From Desmodesmus armatus (taxonomy: Eukaryota > Chlorophyta > Chlorophyceae > Sphaeropleales > Scenedesmaceae): 64,000 bases of DNA. Below the pieces are notes generated by a model. It made no database searches. It was given only the letters and a program-made list of their open reading frames with translations, and was not told the origin of the DNA. Within the stretch, counting starts at the first letter, position 1. Each line of letters opens with the position of its first letter. The stretch is from contig VIIQ02000296.1 of the NCBI GenBank assembly GCA_007449985.2, positions 19,226 through 83,225 on the forward strand. The letters run 5' to 3'. Of the stretch, positions 1 through 12,500 are shown in pieces. The position numbers and the translations under genes are program-made.

Positions 1-1937
1 CCGCCGCCGCCACCGCCCCCAAAGAATGCGTTGAACATCTCAAACGGATCGCCCTGCAAACCAGACAGTGCAGGTTGCGTCAGTGACAGCTGCATCATGA
101 TGGCTGGCTTGTGAGGGGTAGGTGCTGCTGCTGGCACTTCTGGTGCTGCTGCTGTGCTGTAGGTGCTGGTGCAGCTGCAAGCACTGCTAGTGCTGCTACT
201 CTGCTGCTGGTGCTAGTGCAGCTGCGAGCACTGCTAGTGCTGCTGCTCTGCTGCTGGTGCTGGTGCAGCTGCAAGCACTGCTAGTGCTGTTACTCTGCTG
301 CTGGTGCTGGTGCAGCTGCGAGCACTGCTAGTGCTGCTGCTCTGCTGATCATCAGCTGTGGTGCAGCTGCGAGCACTACTGGTGCTGCTGCTCTGCAGCT
401 GCTGCTGCTGTTGGTGCTGCTGCTGCGGGCACTGCTGGTGTTGCTGCTTTGCTGCGGCTGCTGCATGTGCATGTGCTTGCGCCATTTCAAACGCGGCAAC
501 GTGCTGCGACACCCGTCTGCTTTGTGTCTGATAACACCCTGCAGCACCTGCGATGCCCCTCACCCTGCTGCCTGCAACGCGCAGCTGCACTCACATGGAA
601 CTGGAAACCGCCCTTTGGGCCACCGCCCCCTGTGCATGACCTCTAGCGCCCTGCTGCGCCCTGTATCCCCTCCAGCACCTTGCTGTTGATGATATGCCCC
701 TTACCCTACTGCCTGCTAGTGAAAACATGTGACACTCACACGGAACTGGAAACCGCTGCCTGGACCGCAGCCCCCATGACTTTTAGCGCCCTGCTCGCCC
801 TTTACACATGGCATGGCTGATGTGTCCCTCGCCCTACTGCCTGCAAGTCTTCCTGCAATTGAAACATGTGACACTCACATGGAATTGGAAACCGCCGCCT
901 GGGCCGCCACCCCCTGGCCCTCCAGGTCCGCCTTGCTTCAAGCCTGCCTCACCAAACTGCAGGAAGGATACCGCAGGCAGCAGCGCGCCAATTGCAGTAT
1001 TAGTTCAGAGGCACCAGCACAAGCACATCAACAGCCAATGCAGCTTGAGATCACGTGGACGTGACTTGCACAAGTGCTGGCCGACTGACTTGAAAAAGTC
1101 GAACAGCTGCACTTGCTCGACTAGTGGTGACGGTGTGCGGGCCTATGAGGCTGCTGCTTGTGGTGTAGCATACATCTGCCTGGATAATACACAGCCTGAG
1201 GAACCAGAAATGCTGACATCTGCTGGGTCCTGCTGCTCACGCAGCACATGTGCGAACAGGATGCTGACAGACTCGCAGCAGATGTGCTGGCCAGAAGAGC
1301 GGCTGGTTCCCTGGCCAACCATGATGACATCAGGCCTGCTGTGCTTGTGCTGACTCTTCTTGCTCATGTTCAAGTGCTGACAGGATGCACAAAGTGCTTA
1401 TGGATGTGCAGGGCTGACTGTTCAGCGTGCTGGATAGCCTACCTGGTCATAGATTTTGCGCTTTTCTGGTTCAGACAGGGTTTCATATGCATGTGCAATC
1501 TCCTTGAACTTATCCTCTGCTTTCTTCTTGTCTCCTGTGTGCCTGTCTGGATGCCATTTCCTACGGCAGGAACCACAGCAATGCTGCTGTCACGCACAAC
1601 TGACTGGGTGGTTGGTGCCTGGGAGCAGCTGTCTGGATGCCAAGCGTCCGCCAGCAAGCTGGTATGGTTAATCCAAGAGATTGAAAGGCTATTAGTACCC
1701 CGTGTGCTGCTGCAGAGAACTGCTACTGCTGCATGTGGGACAAGCACAGAAGGTCCTGGACTCTGCCTGCTGCACTCACAAGGCCTGTTTCTTGTACGCT
1801 TTCTTGAGCGTCCTGTCGTCTGCGTCTGTAGAAATTCCCAAAATGTCGTAAAACTTTGTTTCACGGACGGCGAAGCAGGAGGTTGAGAAGAGCAGCAGGA
1901 AGGCCACAGCACAAAGTATAGCCGGTTGCAACTGCAT
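1..1937 (-). CDS. ER-type DnaJ (Hsp40) co-chaperone, 5' part, runs off the window
   Basis: Exons on the minus strand are 1780-1937, 1443-1560, 879-956 and 1-53 (cut by the window edge); their phases join exactly. The ATG at 1937 opens a typical secretory signal peptide of about 23 residues (hydrophobic core [13 protein letters not shown]). A J-domain follows directly ([11 protein letters not shown], then KWHPDRH with the HPD motif that stimulates Hsp70, then [21 protein letters not shown]). After that comes the Gly/Phe-rich linker (GGGFQFH, then [15 protein letters not shown]). Signal peptide plus J-domain plus G/F region suggests an ER-lumen DnaJ of the ERdj3/DNAJB type, a partner of BiP. 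The C-terminal substrate-binding part is outside the window. The intron before the last exon contains two echoes of the 879-956 exon edge and a minisatellite. The family call is firm; the exact ERdj subtype is not. Confidence 0.9.
120..420. repeat. Approximately 47-bp minisatellite in a DnaJ intron
   Basis: About five head-to-tail copies of a unit containing gtgcagctgc followed by agcactgctagtgctg start near 169, 217, 263, 310 and 361, a period of 46-51 bp. The tract lies in the intron between the exons at 879-956 and 1-53 of the DnaJ gene. The unit is itself built from CTG-like triplets. It makes long Cys/Leu/Ser/Gln open frames on both strands that should not be taken as genes. Confidence 0.8.
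553..800 (-). repeat. Two donor-side exon-edge echoes in the DnaJ intron
   Basis: The real exon 879-956 ends in codons for GGGFQFH followed by the donor GTGAGTGTCACATG. Two degenerate copies of this edge follow in the intron. One ends at 740 (GSGFQFR, then GTGAGTGTCACATG) and one at 595 (GGFQFH, then GTGAGTGCAGC). The three donors are spaced 139 and 145 bp apart. Similarity continues into the intron side (gcaggcagtagggcgaggg-like sequence), so each unit covers exon tail, donor and intron head. Using either echo instead of the first donor would retain intron sequence in the mRNA. Confidence 0.8.
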
Positions 1938-4703
1938 ACCCCTCATGGTGAAACAAGCTCGGTGATTGCAAACGTGTGGACACTGGGCTTCATGGTTGCT
2001 TTAGCACAGCTGCTCGTCAGTCATCCGACGGTTATGCATGTGACAGGGTGTCCTGCAGGTAGGTCAGAGACAACTTCATTTGAGCGACGCTGTTTGCAGT
2101 CACACTGTAACATTCATCACGCCCTATCTGATGTCGCACTTTTCTAGACCTTTTCGTCTTTGACCAGCTGTACTGCTGGGTCAGCTGCCAGGCTGGCATG
2201 TGCACATGGTCTGTGTTGTGCAGCATGACACGTAGTGCCCAGCTATTATACCTTTCAGTGCCAGTCTCTTCAGTACAGCCTAGAAAAAAATATGGAACAG
2301 GCATGTAGATGTACAGGCGAGGCATTTCGCCAGCAGCTGGCAATGAATATGAGGGCAAGGGCCATGCAAGTGCTGCTCAGACCATCGTCACTGTCAAAAA
2401 AGCACAGAGCGGATCTACGAGCTCACAAAGGCACTAGCTGACTGATCAAAGTATGAGCATCTCTAAGTGAAGATAGTGCGCAACAGGCACACGTAATCTA
2501 CACAGTGACCATACAAAGCTGGACGATACATAGCTCCTCTGTGGCAGCACCAGCAGAGCATATATGGCTATATAGCCAAATTAATTCAGAGCACTGCACA
2601 GCCTGCCACCATACTGCTATATCCGGCATTGCACAGCCTGCTACAAAACTGCACAGCGAGACGCCATCTGGCAATCCTTGACCCACGCGCAACTTGTTAG
2701 CACTCTGACATGCTCAGGTGCCCCAACTGCGCCCTCTGACTCACATCCCTCCCTTCAACTTGCGCCATGCAGATTCTGTCTGAGACATTGCCAACCCAAG
2801 ACCGCACCACAACAAATACCACACAGCTGCGTTTCATTATGTCGTCATTAGTACTAACATCCGATGACATGATGACATTATGAAAAGTCAGCATATCATC
2901 GCCTTCATCATGACCCTCGGAGGGTCACTCATCACGCCTCACTCATCACCAGCCTCCAGCCCCAACCATAGCAAAGCGGCGCTCATTGCTGCCATCATCA
3001 TGAGTGAGGGTCACTCATCACTCCAAGCGAGGCATGATGAGTCATCACCAGCCTCCAGCCCCAGCCATGGCAAAGCGACGCTCGTTAGCTGTGTTCACAC
3101 GCGCCGCACTTGGGATAGTGGGACCTCTCATGTAACGTGTGCCCCTGCAGGATCAGGCAAAAATGCAGCCGCGGCAGCGGCAGCGGCAGCGGCAGCAGCA
3201 GCAGTGACATTGGTGACAGCGGCATTGCTACCATGCAGCAGTCAGCACAGCCATCCACCTAAGCCATCCAGCAGAGGTAGACTGCAACTGTGGGCTGGTG
3301 GTGGTTTCAGCAGGCTACAACATGCTACAAATCAGTCACCACACCATATGCATGTTGATGATGCTGATTGTTCACCAACATGACAGCGGCTCCAGCACAG
3401 AGTACTGCTGCAGTTTGTGGAAGCCTAGCAAGCACCCTGGTAGGTTTTGCCAGTTGACAGTGTAGGCAGGTCATGCTGCAGTCACTGATGCAGTAGCTGC
3501 TGGGCTTGGTTCCAGCCTGGAATCAGATGCAGTAGATGTGGTGATGCGTGTCTGTCCGACACATGAGTATGATGACAGCAGCTGAACCTCAACCACTTGA
3601 TGCAATAGTCACAGCTTCCAGCAGTAGGCTCACCAATACATGCTGTTTGTATGTGCGTAGGCCCTCCTGTAACCTCGGTACAGCAATCGTCTGTTGGCCG
3701 CTCCTGACAGCTCCGGCTGCTCTGCTTGCAGATTGATGCGCTCTTTCTGGTGGTGGGCCGACAGCCTGGCATCAGCAATGGGGTCTTGGGCAGTGGCAAC
3801 TGTTCGTTCCAGTTGAAGGTGTTGGGGCAGCAGGAGGCCGAAGCCAGCAGCATGAAGTGTGTCAGCCTGTATCGGATATGGGTTTGCCTTGGTGCCTATC
3901 TGTAGCGCCTGCTTGCTGCCCCCTGTATATAGCTCAAGCTGTTGATTGCTTGCACGGCGTGAGTTCATGTGAATTTCTTGAGTTTGAACAGACAGCAAGA
4001 AGGAAAAGCTGCTTGTGTGTCATTGTTACTGGTGGTCTGGAGCTGGATGCCAGCCATGCACAAGCAAACCCCTCCACCCACCTGCCACCAACAAGGCTGC
4101 AACAGCCAAGCACAACGTCAACTGCTTGAAGCTCATGCTGGTTCGTGGGTCTTCTTGCTGCTCAGGTGAGTGGAGGAGGTGCAGAGTGCTGCAGCTGGCA
4201 GTAAGATGGTGAAGCTGTAGTTCAGCAGCCTGTCCAGTGATCGCCTTGCCCTGCAGCAACATCTTTTTGTTGTTTTTCTTTTCAGAAGTCTAGGTTTGCA
4301 ACAGCGGTGGAAGTGGATGGTCCGGCCATCGCCCGTTGGGTTGCTGCACTGTACCTTGATTGGTCGATGTCGGAGTACGTGTTCAAAGTGCTGCTGTATT
4401 ATATACTGGTTTACAAATGCTTCAATGTAGGTTCATTGTGTGGAGGCTCTTAAGAGCAAGGCATGCGTTGTAATGAGCTTTGGCGGTAAAATTACGTGTG
4501 TGACAGTGGGCCAGCCGATCAACCAAACGCCCTTCCAAGCTGCGTTCGAAACGTTTCTATATGACAGTCTCAGAGCCAGAACGTGCGCAACACAAGGCCA
4601 TCAAAACGTACGAGTCACATGAAGTGCAAGCAGGGACCTCCAACCATTGCTTCAGCTTGTTGAAATGTCTACATCATTGTTGCCACCAGCTTCCAACATG
4701 CTG
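1938..4703. other. Intergenic region, no gene recognised
   Basis: This lies between the DnaJ start codon (minus strand) and the 3' end of Ycf45 copy A. The part next to 1937 should hold the DnaJ promoter and 5'UTR, but I see no clear core motif. A partial tandem duplication of about 87-bp spacing lies at 2921-3090 (gagggtcactcatcac and ccagcctccagcccca occur twice). A short GCN/CAG tract lies at 3166-3204. The remaining open frames lack domains, exon-like phase and repeat-free composition. Confidence 0.6.
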
Positions 4704-7700
4704 CTACCAACTTCTTCCACCACCACCAAGCTGCTCCACAACCCCAGCTGCTGCTAGTGTCTGCTCAGCTGCCCCTGGTGACTCAAACTGCACCCACAGC
4801 CTGCCACTAGGGTCCTTGCTGCGGACTTGGGTGTTGACAGACACACCGGTGGGCTCACGTGCTGCTGCCCCTGCTCCAGCTGCTGCTGCTTCTGCTGCTT
4901 CTGTGAGCTTGCTGTATGGGTCCAGTGCTGCTGTCAGCTCTGAGGGTGAGGCCAGCAGCAGGTCAACACTCTGCTCAACATCAAGGTGCAAACGCCACCT
5001 GTATGCAGACACAAAGAGGCAACGGGTGAATGACGTCATCAGACTACAGCAGGACCAATGAAACAAACCCTTGTGCATATCTCTGAAAATTACTTGCAAC
5101 TGCTTATACTATGATGGTTCCAGCTCTGTGAGTAGATGGTCCTGGCAAGAGGTGCCAATTCTAACACAGCATCAAGCAGTGCACATGCAGCAGCACTACT
5201 GTCACTAGCATATGGTGTCCTCAGCGGCAACTGTTTCTTAGCTCAAAAGTCAACTACATCAAGAGTAACAGGATGTCACTCACGTGTCTCTCTCTTGAGT
5301 TGAGTTCCAGCAGGCTCACAAAGGTGGCAGCACCACCTCGCTCAAGCCGGGTCTGCAGCCAACATGCACAGCATCATGCTTGGGTATCAAGGAAGCCAAC
5401 AGCATGCACAGCAGTGGCCCCGTCTGGACGCTCAAGCATCAAGCAAAGGCTGTGGATCATCATCCTCATGCGGGCTGTATTGACATGTACTGACATCTTC
5501 ACATTGCCGGGCGCACACCTGTGATTACGGCAGCATGTAGCGCATGATTTAATGATCTGAAAATTGCAATACAACTGCATACCTTGTTATTGCTGTTTGT
5601 CTTGGCTGCCATTGCGTCCCCAATCGTGACTGCGTTGATGCCCCCCACCAGAGGCCTGAGCACAGGGTTGCGGATCAGGTTGGACAGGTTGTTGCCGTGA
5701 GCAGTGCCCACCAGCACCACACCCCGCTCAGCAATGGTGCGTGCAGCTTCAACCTCCTGGGACAGCACACAGAACATGGAAGCCACTGTAAGCATAACCA
5801 AACCACCCATCCCTGCCAGCAGCTGTCCCTTGCTGCCGCAGCAGGTGCAGCACAATAAACAAATCAAAATGTTGAATAAAACGTTATTTGAGGTCAATCG
5901 TTGAATAAAACATTCAAAATGTTGAAGACTGATGGCTGCACATGATAGTAGCGTGCACGTTGCGGAGCGGGGGCAGGTGGGAAACAAGAAGTGGCCATGT
6001 AAGGGCTTGCACCCTGTTCAAAGTTAGGTGTGTAGTCGTGCGTTGCATCTTTACCTGCTTTGTTCCTATCTCGTCTACGATGATGACGTCGGGGTTGTGG
6101 TTCTGCACCGCCTGCACCAGGATGTCTGCCTGCTGCTCACGCCGGGGCACCATCAGGCGGCGCGCATAGCCGATGCAGGGGTGGCACTCGTCAGCATCAC
6201 CTGCAAGTAGGCAAGATGGGGGCCACATGACGACCAAACAACACTGTCAGTGTTCAACGGCACTGAGCTGGCAAACATGTGCATGTACCCTTATGTTTGC
6301 AGGTCCCTGCGATTTTCAGGGCGATGTGATGAGCCCTCTGCACATGGTTTGTCAGCCAATTGAATGTTGGTTGACAGCTGCACATCAAAGCGATGTATTT
6401 TGAACTTGCATGTGACTTGATCCACTCCTCCTCCTCCTCCTGCACGGTGCACAATTATGAAAGGAGAGACAAAAAAGCAAAACCCCCCGCTGCCCCTACC
6501 TGCTATCTCGTTGCTTGTGTCCACTATGAGCACTGCCAGCCCCAGGCCCCCCTGTTGTGGAGGTGTGCTCATGATGCGCGCAATGTCACGCAGGAGGGTG
6601 GTCTTGCCAGTGCCGGGCTTGCCAAGGACCAACAGCGATTGAGACCTGCAGGAGAAGACATGTTTCAGAGCTTCAAGAATGAGATGTGGTGCACACCAGA
6701 CATGTCTGCTGAGTTGCGGAGCGCAGCCTGTCTGCTACTAGAGCCCTCTACAACTACTTGACATAGAGATTGAAGGTGACTCTTTGCTGGCCTGCTGTGC
6801 AACAGCAACGCACAGCTGCAGATACAAGCCAACAGCACAAAACTCACCTCTCTACAGGTGACGCTGGCAGGATGCCGGCCTTCATCGAGGACAGCACATC
6901 CGCAACTAGCCGTGCATTGTCAGGTACGTGGCGCCCGAGCCGGTACGTCAGTCCGGTCGGCGTGCCGCCCACGTTCCGCAGCACGCTGATGCGATGCAGT
7001 GTCCCCGGCACGCCCATGCGACCATCCTGCCGAAACAGGGTCGCAAAGTCTGTTGCCTGCCTGTATGCTGCGGACTGTTCTGCGCAGCTGATGTCTGAAA
7101 AGTACGGCTCCACCGGAACGTCGTCAAAGGCCGCGACCTGGCCCTGCATCTGCCACTGCTGCTGCGCTGCTTCCAGTAGGGATAGGGCCTCGACCAAACC
7201 GACGCTGTAGCCCAGGATGCGGGAGGTCCTGTCTGACAGGCGCAGCACGACGGGCTTACCCTTGTCGATGATGACCTCCACGAGAGCGGGCGAGACATCC
7301 AGCGACATGAAGGGCTCCAGGTCGGCCCGGACCCTGCAGCAAGTCAGCAAACACAATCATATCGCAGATTGGTTGAAAGCCAAAGTCATATTCAGCAGCA
7401 GGAAGCGCTTGGGACATGCTGCACAGGCAAAATGCCGCTTTGCTCGTAAACAGCGTAGCTGTCACAAGATCGACACCATCCTGGCACGGTCAGGTTGCCG
7501 TAACCGTGCTGCATATACATACCTTGCAGGCAGCAGCTTGGCCATGCTCCACACGGCCTCATCTTGGCCCCCAGCGAGGCTTGGCTCATAGCTGTGCAGC
7601 TCATTGCCCAACCCTGTCCCCCCGCTGCTGCTGTACCCAACTTCCCGCCAGGGCTCCTCAGCAGGCTGCTCCTCACCCCCTGGCAGACCCTCCCCTTGTC

Positions 7701-9047
7701 CCTCTGCATTGGCAGCTGCTGATGACTCCCTCTGCTGCTGCTGCTCAGTGCTGCCCTCCAACCCTGGCTCCCCTCCCACAAAAGCTGCAGCGGCATCAGC
7801 AGCTAGGGTGGGGTCCTCACCATCACCATCAAGGCTGCAGCAGGTATGGTTGCCATCCTGACCTAAATCAAGCAGCACAGGCTGGCTACCCCTGACACCC
7901 ACCAGCTGCTGGGAGGCCCCTCCAGCTGATGCTGCTGCCCAAGTTGAGCCCTCCACCGGCTCCTGCTGCCCATTCAACAGCTGCTGTGGCTGCCTTGCTG
8001 CTGCTTGCAGCTGCTGTGGGTGCAGGATGAAGCTGGGCTGCAGCCAGCCTGAACCACCCTGCTGCAGCTGCAGCTCAAACAGCAGCTGCGGGACAGTAGG
8101 CACGCTCGGACTGCTGCCTGCAGCAGGCCGTTGTGGGACAGGCGGCAGCTGCTCATTGCTGCATGCTTCAGGCGGCTGCCCCTGCTGCAACTGGGTGACA
8201 GTACGCAGCTCCTCCTCCATGGTTGCATCAGGTGCTGCTATCACAGCAATGGTTGCCGTCTGGACAGCTGGGGCCCTCTGCGGGGGACGGTGCAACCCAG
8301 CTGGAAGCTCCCAAAGCTCGAGCGTCTGGTGCAATGGCAGGAGGCAACCACAGGACAGCGGTCTGCCACAAAGCCAACTTCAGTCCAAATGCAACCGTAA
8401 TCATTAGGCTATATCAGGGCCATCATTGGCTGGTTTGAACCTTGTAACTTTTAGTAGAAGCATTTAAACTTTGAGCGTGGCCCCTGATCATCATCAAGGC
8501 TTAACATGCTTGGTGACCAGGGCGCTTATTGCAGCAGTCTCCGCATCATGCATGCCGTAGCAAGTGTTCCATGGCCAGCCTGGCCATGGCCAGCAATGGC
8601 ATTGCTCAACTAAGCAGCGGCAAGCAGATTGCTCCACCACTTGTGGTCACCCAGCACATTAGTCGCCGGATGCATGGCTTTCACACAAGCAGCTTGGCCT
8701 TGCAGCACCTGCTTTTAGCTGCAGCTACGGCCACTCACCTCATAAGCATACTCTTGCAGTGCTGCGGCACCCAGCCGGATGAAAGCGGGCCTGTGTGAAG
8801 GCTCAAGGGTGAAGCACCTGGATGGGTCCTGAGCCAGCAGCTTCTCGAAGTTGCTGATGCCCAGGCTCTTAGAGCTACCAAGCTGCTGCCCCACTCGTGC
8901 GATTGCTCCTCTCTGCAGTCTGTATTTCTTGGCAGCGAGCAGCATGTCTGCCATGAGGCGCTTGACTCGAACTGCTGGGTCAGAGCTGTATCGTGGCCAT
9001 AAGGCTGCTGCAAGCTGCTGCAGCTGTGCCTTGTCAGCGTTGGTCAT
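4704..9047 (-). CDS. Ycf45-type AAA ATPase with LOTUS-like N-module, copy A; 3' frameshift
   Basis: Exons (minus) are 8739-9047, 7523-8277 (5' edge uncertain), 6848-7333, 6500-6645, 6055-6200, 5583-5756, 5284-5352 and 4704-4998. The ATG at 9047 opens one LOTUS-like module. A low-complexity Gln/Glu linker follows, then the Ycf45 N-domain ([10 protein letters not shown]...SPVER), the P-loop exon (GKPGTGKT), the Walker B exon (VIIVDEIGT) and a sensor/arginine exon ([11 protein letters not shown]). The exon 5284-5352 is 69 nt where B, C and D have 65. The extra 4 nt in a TC run shift the frame, so translation should stop a few codons into the last exon, losing about 98 C-terminal residues but keeping the whole ATPase core. 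Without the insertion the protein would be about 791 residues. No obvious transit peptide precedes the module. It may be a truncated but expressed gene or a young pseudogene. Confidence 0.8.
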
Positions 9048-9520
9048 GCTCGCGACTAGCGCTGCGTGGCACGGATACAGAAACGATCACCGCAGAAAGC
9101 TGCGCAGCCTTCAGATACTGGAGATTCGCAAGCTGTCGTCGCCTTGTAACGCAGGGTAGCGCTCTAGGGAGTACTCTACCACCTTCGTCACAAATAGCAG
9201 TGACAGCGTCGGCAGGTGAAGCGTCACGACGACCCACACACTGAGCAGTGAACGGGCTTGTCTTGAACGAGCTAAACTGTTTCTTTTGTGATTTTTCAGC
9301 TGCATGGTAGTTGGTGGCAGCTAGGAGTGGGCCATTTGACAAGTTATTGTTGACCAACTGCTACCGTCGGGCACAACTTGCACCCCAACTTGACCAGACT
9401 CTCCGAGTACAGCAATAGCAGCCGTTGCAACGGTTGCTCTGTATTGATGTGTCTGCCTGGGCCCACAACATGCAGTTTGACTGTCAATTCAGCGCAACCA
9501 TATTGCAAACCCGCTCACAG
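9048..9520. other. Spacer between Ycf45 copies A and B
   Basis: This 473-bp spacer holds the putative promoter and 5'UTR of copy A and the 3'UTR of copy B, both on the minus strand. No further gene or clear TGTAA signal is visible in it. Confidence 0.5.
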
Positions 9521-12500
9521 CTACAACCGTGCAACACCACCGCCAAGCTGCTCCACAACCCCAGCTGCTGCTAGTGTCTGCTCAGCTGCCCCTGGAGACT
9601 CAAACTGCACCCACAGCCTGCCGTCAGGGTCCTTGCTGCGGACCTGGGTGTTCACAGGCACACCAGTGGGCTCACGTGCTGCTGTCCCTGCTGCTGCTGC
9701 TGCTCCTGTGAGCTTGCTGTATGGGTCCAGTGCTGCTGTCAGCTCTGAGGGTGAGGCCAGCAGCAGGTCAACACTCTGCTCAACATCAAGGTGCAACCGC
9801 CACCTGTATACAGATACAAAGATGTGTATGACGTCATGACTCATGTATTTTGAGACTACAGCAACAGCAACCCTTGTGCAAACATGTCACAATCACGCGC
9901 AGCTGGTCACATTAGCTGGTGGTACTAGCTCCACAAGTTGGAGGTACTGCCATGGAGTGTCCAGTTGCATCATGCAGTGCGCATGCAGCAGCACTGCTGT
10001 CAGTAGCATACGGTTGCTGTGTGGTGTGGTTGGCGCCAGCTGCTGGTGAGCAAAGAGAACATCAAAAAGCCACGGCACTCACGTGTCCCTTGAGTTGAGC
10101 TCCAGGAGGCTCACAAAGGTGGCAGCACCACCTCGCTCCATGCGTGTCTGCAGTCAGAACATGCACAGCATCATGCTTGGGGCCCAAGGAAGCCAACGGC
10201 ATGCACAGCAGTGGCCCTGTCTTGACGGTCAAAGCATCAAGCAAAGGCATGAGGCGTGCCTGTGGATCAACAACCTCATGTGGGCTGTATTGACATCTCA
10301 TTAGTGCCTGGCGCACACTTGTGATACGGCAGCATGTGGCACATAATTTACTTAATGTGAGATTATCAACACAACTGCATACCTTGTTGTTGCTGTTTGT
10401 CTTTGCTGCCATGGCGTCCCCAATTGTGATTGCGTTGATGCCCCCCACCAGCGGCCTCAGCACAGGGTTGCGCATCAGGTTGGACAGGTTGTTGCCGTGA
10501 GCAGTGCCCACCAGCACCACACCCCGCTCAGCAATGGTGCGCGCAGCCTCAACCTCCTGGGACAGCGACACGGCAAAGTCAAATGCATTTTCTGCACGCT
10601 GACTTGTCAATGCAGCAGCGGCCCCCAACAATCAGATGATACTAACAATCAGTGCATGAGTTCCGCTGCTCAACCAGGCAACCGCACATGCAGGAGATGC
10701 GTTGACCAGCTGCCAGCAGGATCATCCAGTGCAGTGCACTGGGAGTGAACTTGCAGCAACCGACCTACAGCGACCAGCTTGTATATGTATAACCTTGGTC
10801 CCCGTGCGCAGACAGTAGCTAGGTATGAGACAATGTATCCGCACCTGCTTAGTGCCTATCTCGTCTACGATGATGACGTCGGGGTTGTGATTCTGCACCG
10901 CCTGCACCAGGATGTCTGCCTGCTGCTCACGCCGGGGCACCATCAGGCGGCGCGCATAGCCGATGCAGGGGTGGCACTCGTCAGCATCGCCTGCGCATGT
11001 AGGTGAAGACACAGGTGGTGACCTGGTTCAAGTAGTCAGCGCCCACTGTGTACCACGGGCTGGCAGACATCCTCAGAGTTCCATCTCTGCAAGCTGCATG
11101 TACGGATGGTTGCTGGGGTACTTGATGATGCTTAGCTTTGACACATCACTGGCACAGAAGCAAATTTTGCGTGCATGGGCAGAATTGAACACAAAAGGTG
11201 CCAACAGTGTCCGCATTCTGTACCTGCGATCTCGTTGCTGGTGTCCACTATGAGCACTGCCAGCCCCAGGCCCCCCTGCTGTGGAGGTGTGCTCATGATG
11301 CGCACAATGTCGCGCAGGAGGGTGGTCTTGCCGGTGCCGGGCTTGCCAAGAACCAGCAGCGACTGAGCCCTGCAGGCATTGAGCATAAGCAGGCAGCAGC
11401 AGCGAGCAGCGAGCAGCATCATTTCAAGAGCTCCAGAGAGACAAAGTAGTGCACACCAAACATGTCTGCTGGCTTGCAAAGCTTAGCCTGACTGCTGGAA
11501 AAGCCCACTACGTAACTACTTGAAATGGAGATGGCAGGTGGGCTTCGCTGGCCTGCTGCACAACAGAGGCACATTGCTGCACAACAGTCCCAACAGCTCA
11601 ACACTTACCTTTCCACAGGTGACCCTGGCATGATGCTAGCCTTCATCGAAGACAAAATATCCGCAACCAGCCGCGCATTGTCAGGCACATGGCGCCCGAG
11701 TCGGTATGTCAGCCCGGTCGGGGTTCCCGCCACGTTCCGCAGCACGCTGATGCGATGCAGCGTCCCCGGCACGCCCATGCGACCATCCTGTCGAAACAGG
11801 GCTGCGAAGTCCTTGGCGTGCCTGTATGCTGCGGACTGCTCTGCGTAGCTGATGTCTGCGAAGTACGGCTGCTGTTCCTCGTCGTCAAAGGACGCGACCC
11901 GGCCCTGCGCCTGCCACTGCTGCTGCGCTGCTTCCAGCAGGACTAGGGCCTCGACCAAATCGACACTGTAGCCCAGGATGCGGGAGGACCTGTCTGACAG
12001 CCGCAGCACCACGGGCTTGCCCTTGTCGACTATCACTTCCTCCAACGACGGCGAGGCATCCAGCGACATGAATGGCTCCAGGTCAGCCCGCAGCCTGCAA
12101 AGCGACAGAAACAGATTGCAAGGGTCGAATAAGCTCGCGGCAGGTTGTTCAGCCATACCAAAAAGGTTGACCAAAGCAGTGTGATTATGTAATAGCTTCG
12201 CCCGTATGGATGATACGGGCGAAGTCCATCCACCAGCGAATATGCTGATCATGGCTTATTGTGAATTGAACTACGCATTGTCTGGCCACAGTGATATTGA
12301 AGCTGCATGGCACAACTGCTCAGCGGCTGAGCCTCAGCCTGCTAGGCTATCGCTACTAGACACAACTTGTTTGCACCGTGCTGCCAAAAAAAGATTCTGT
12401 CAATTCTTCCTCACACTGTGCCTGTCTGTCCGTCCATACCTTGCAGGCAGTAGCCTTGCCATGCTCCACACGGCCTCATCTTGGCCCTCAGCAGGGCCAC

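Noticed and set aside
234..590. Gln/Ser-rich minus-strand ORF
   Set aside because: It is produced by the 47-bp minisatellite in the DnaJ intron.
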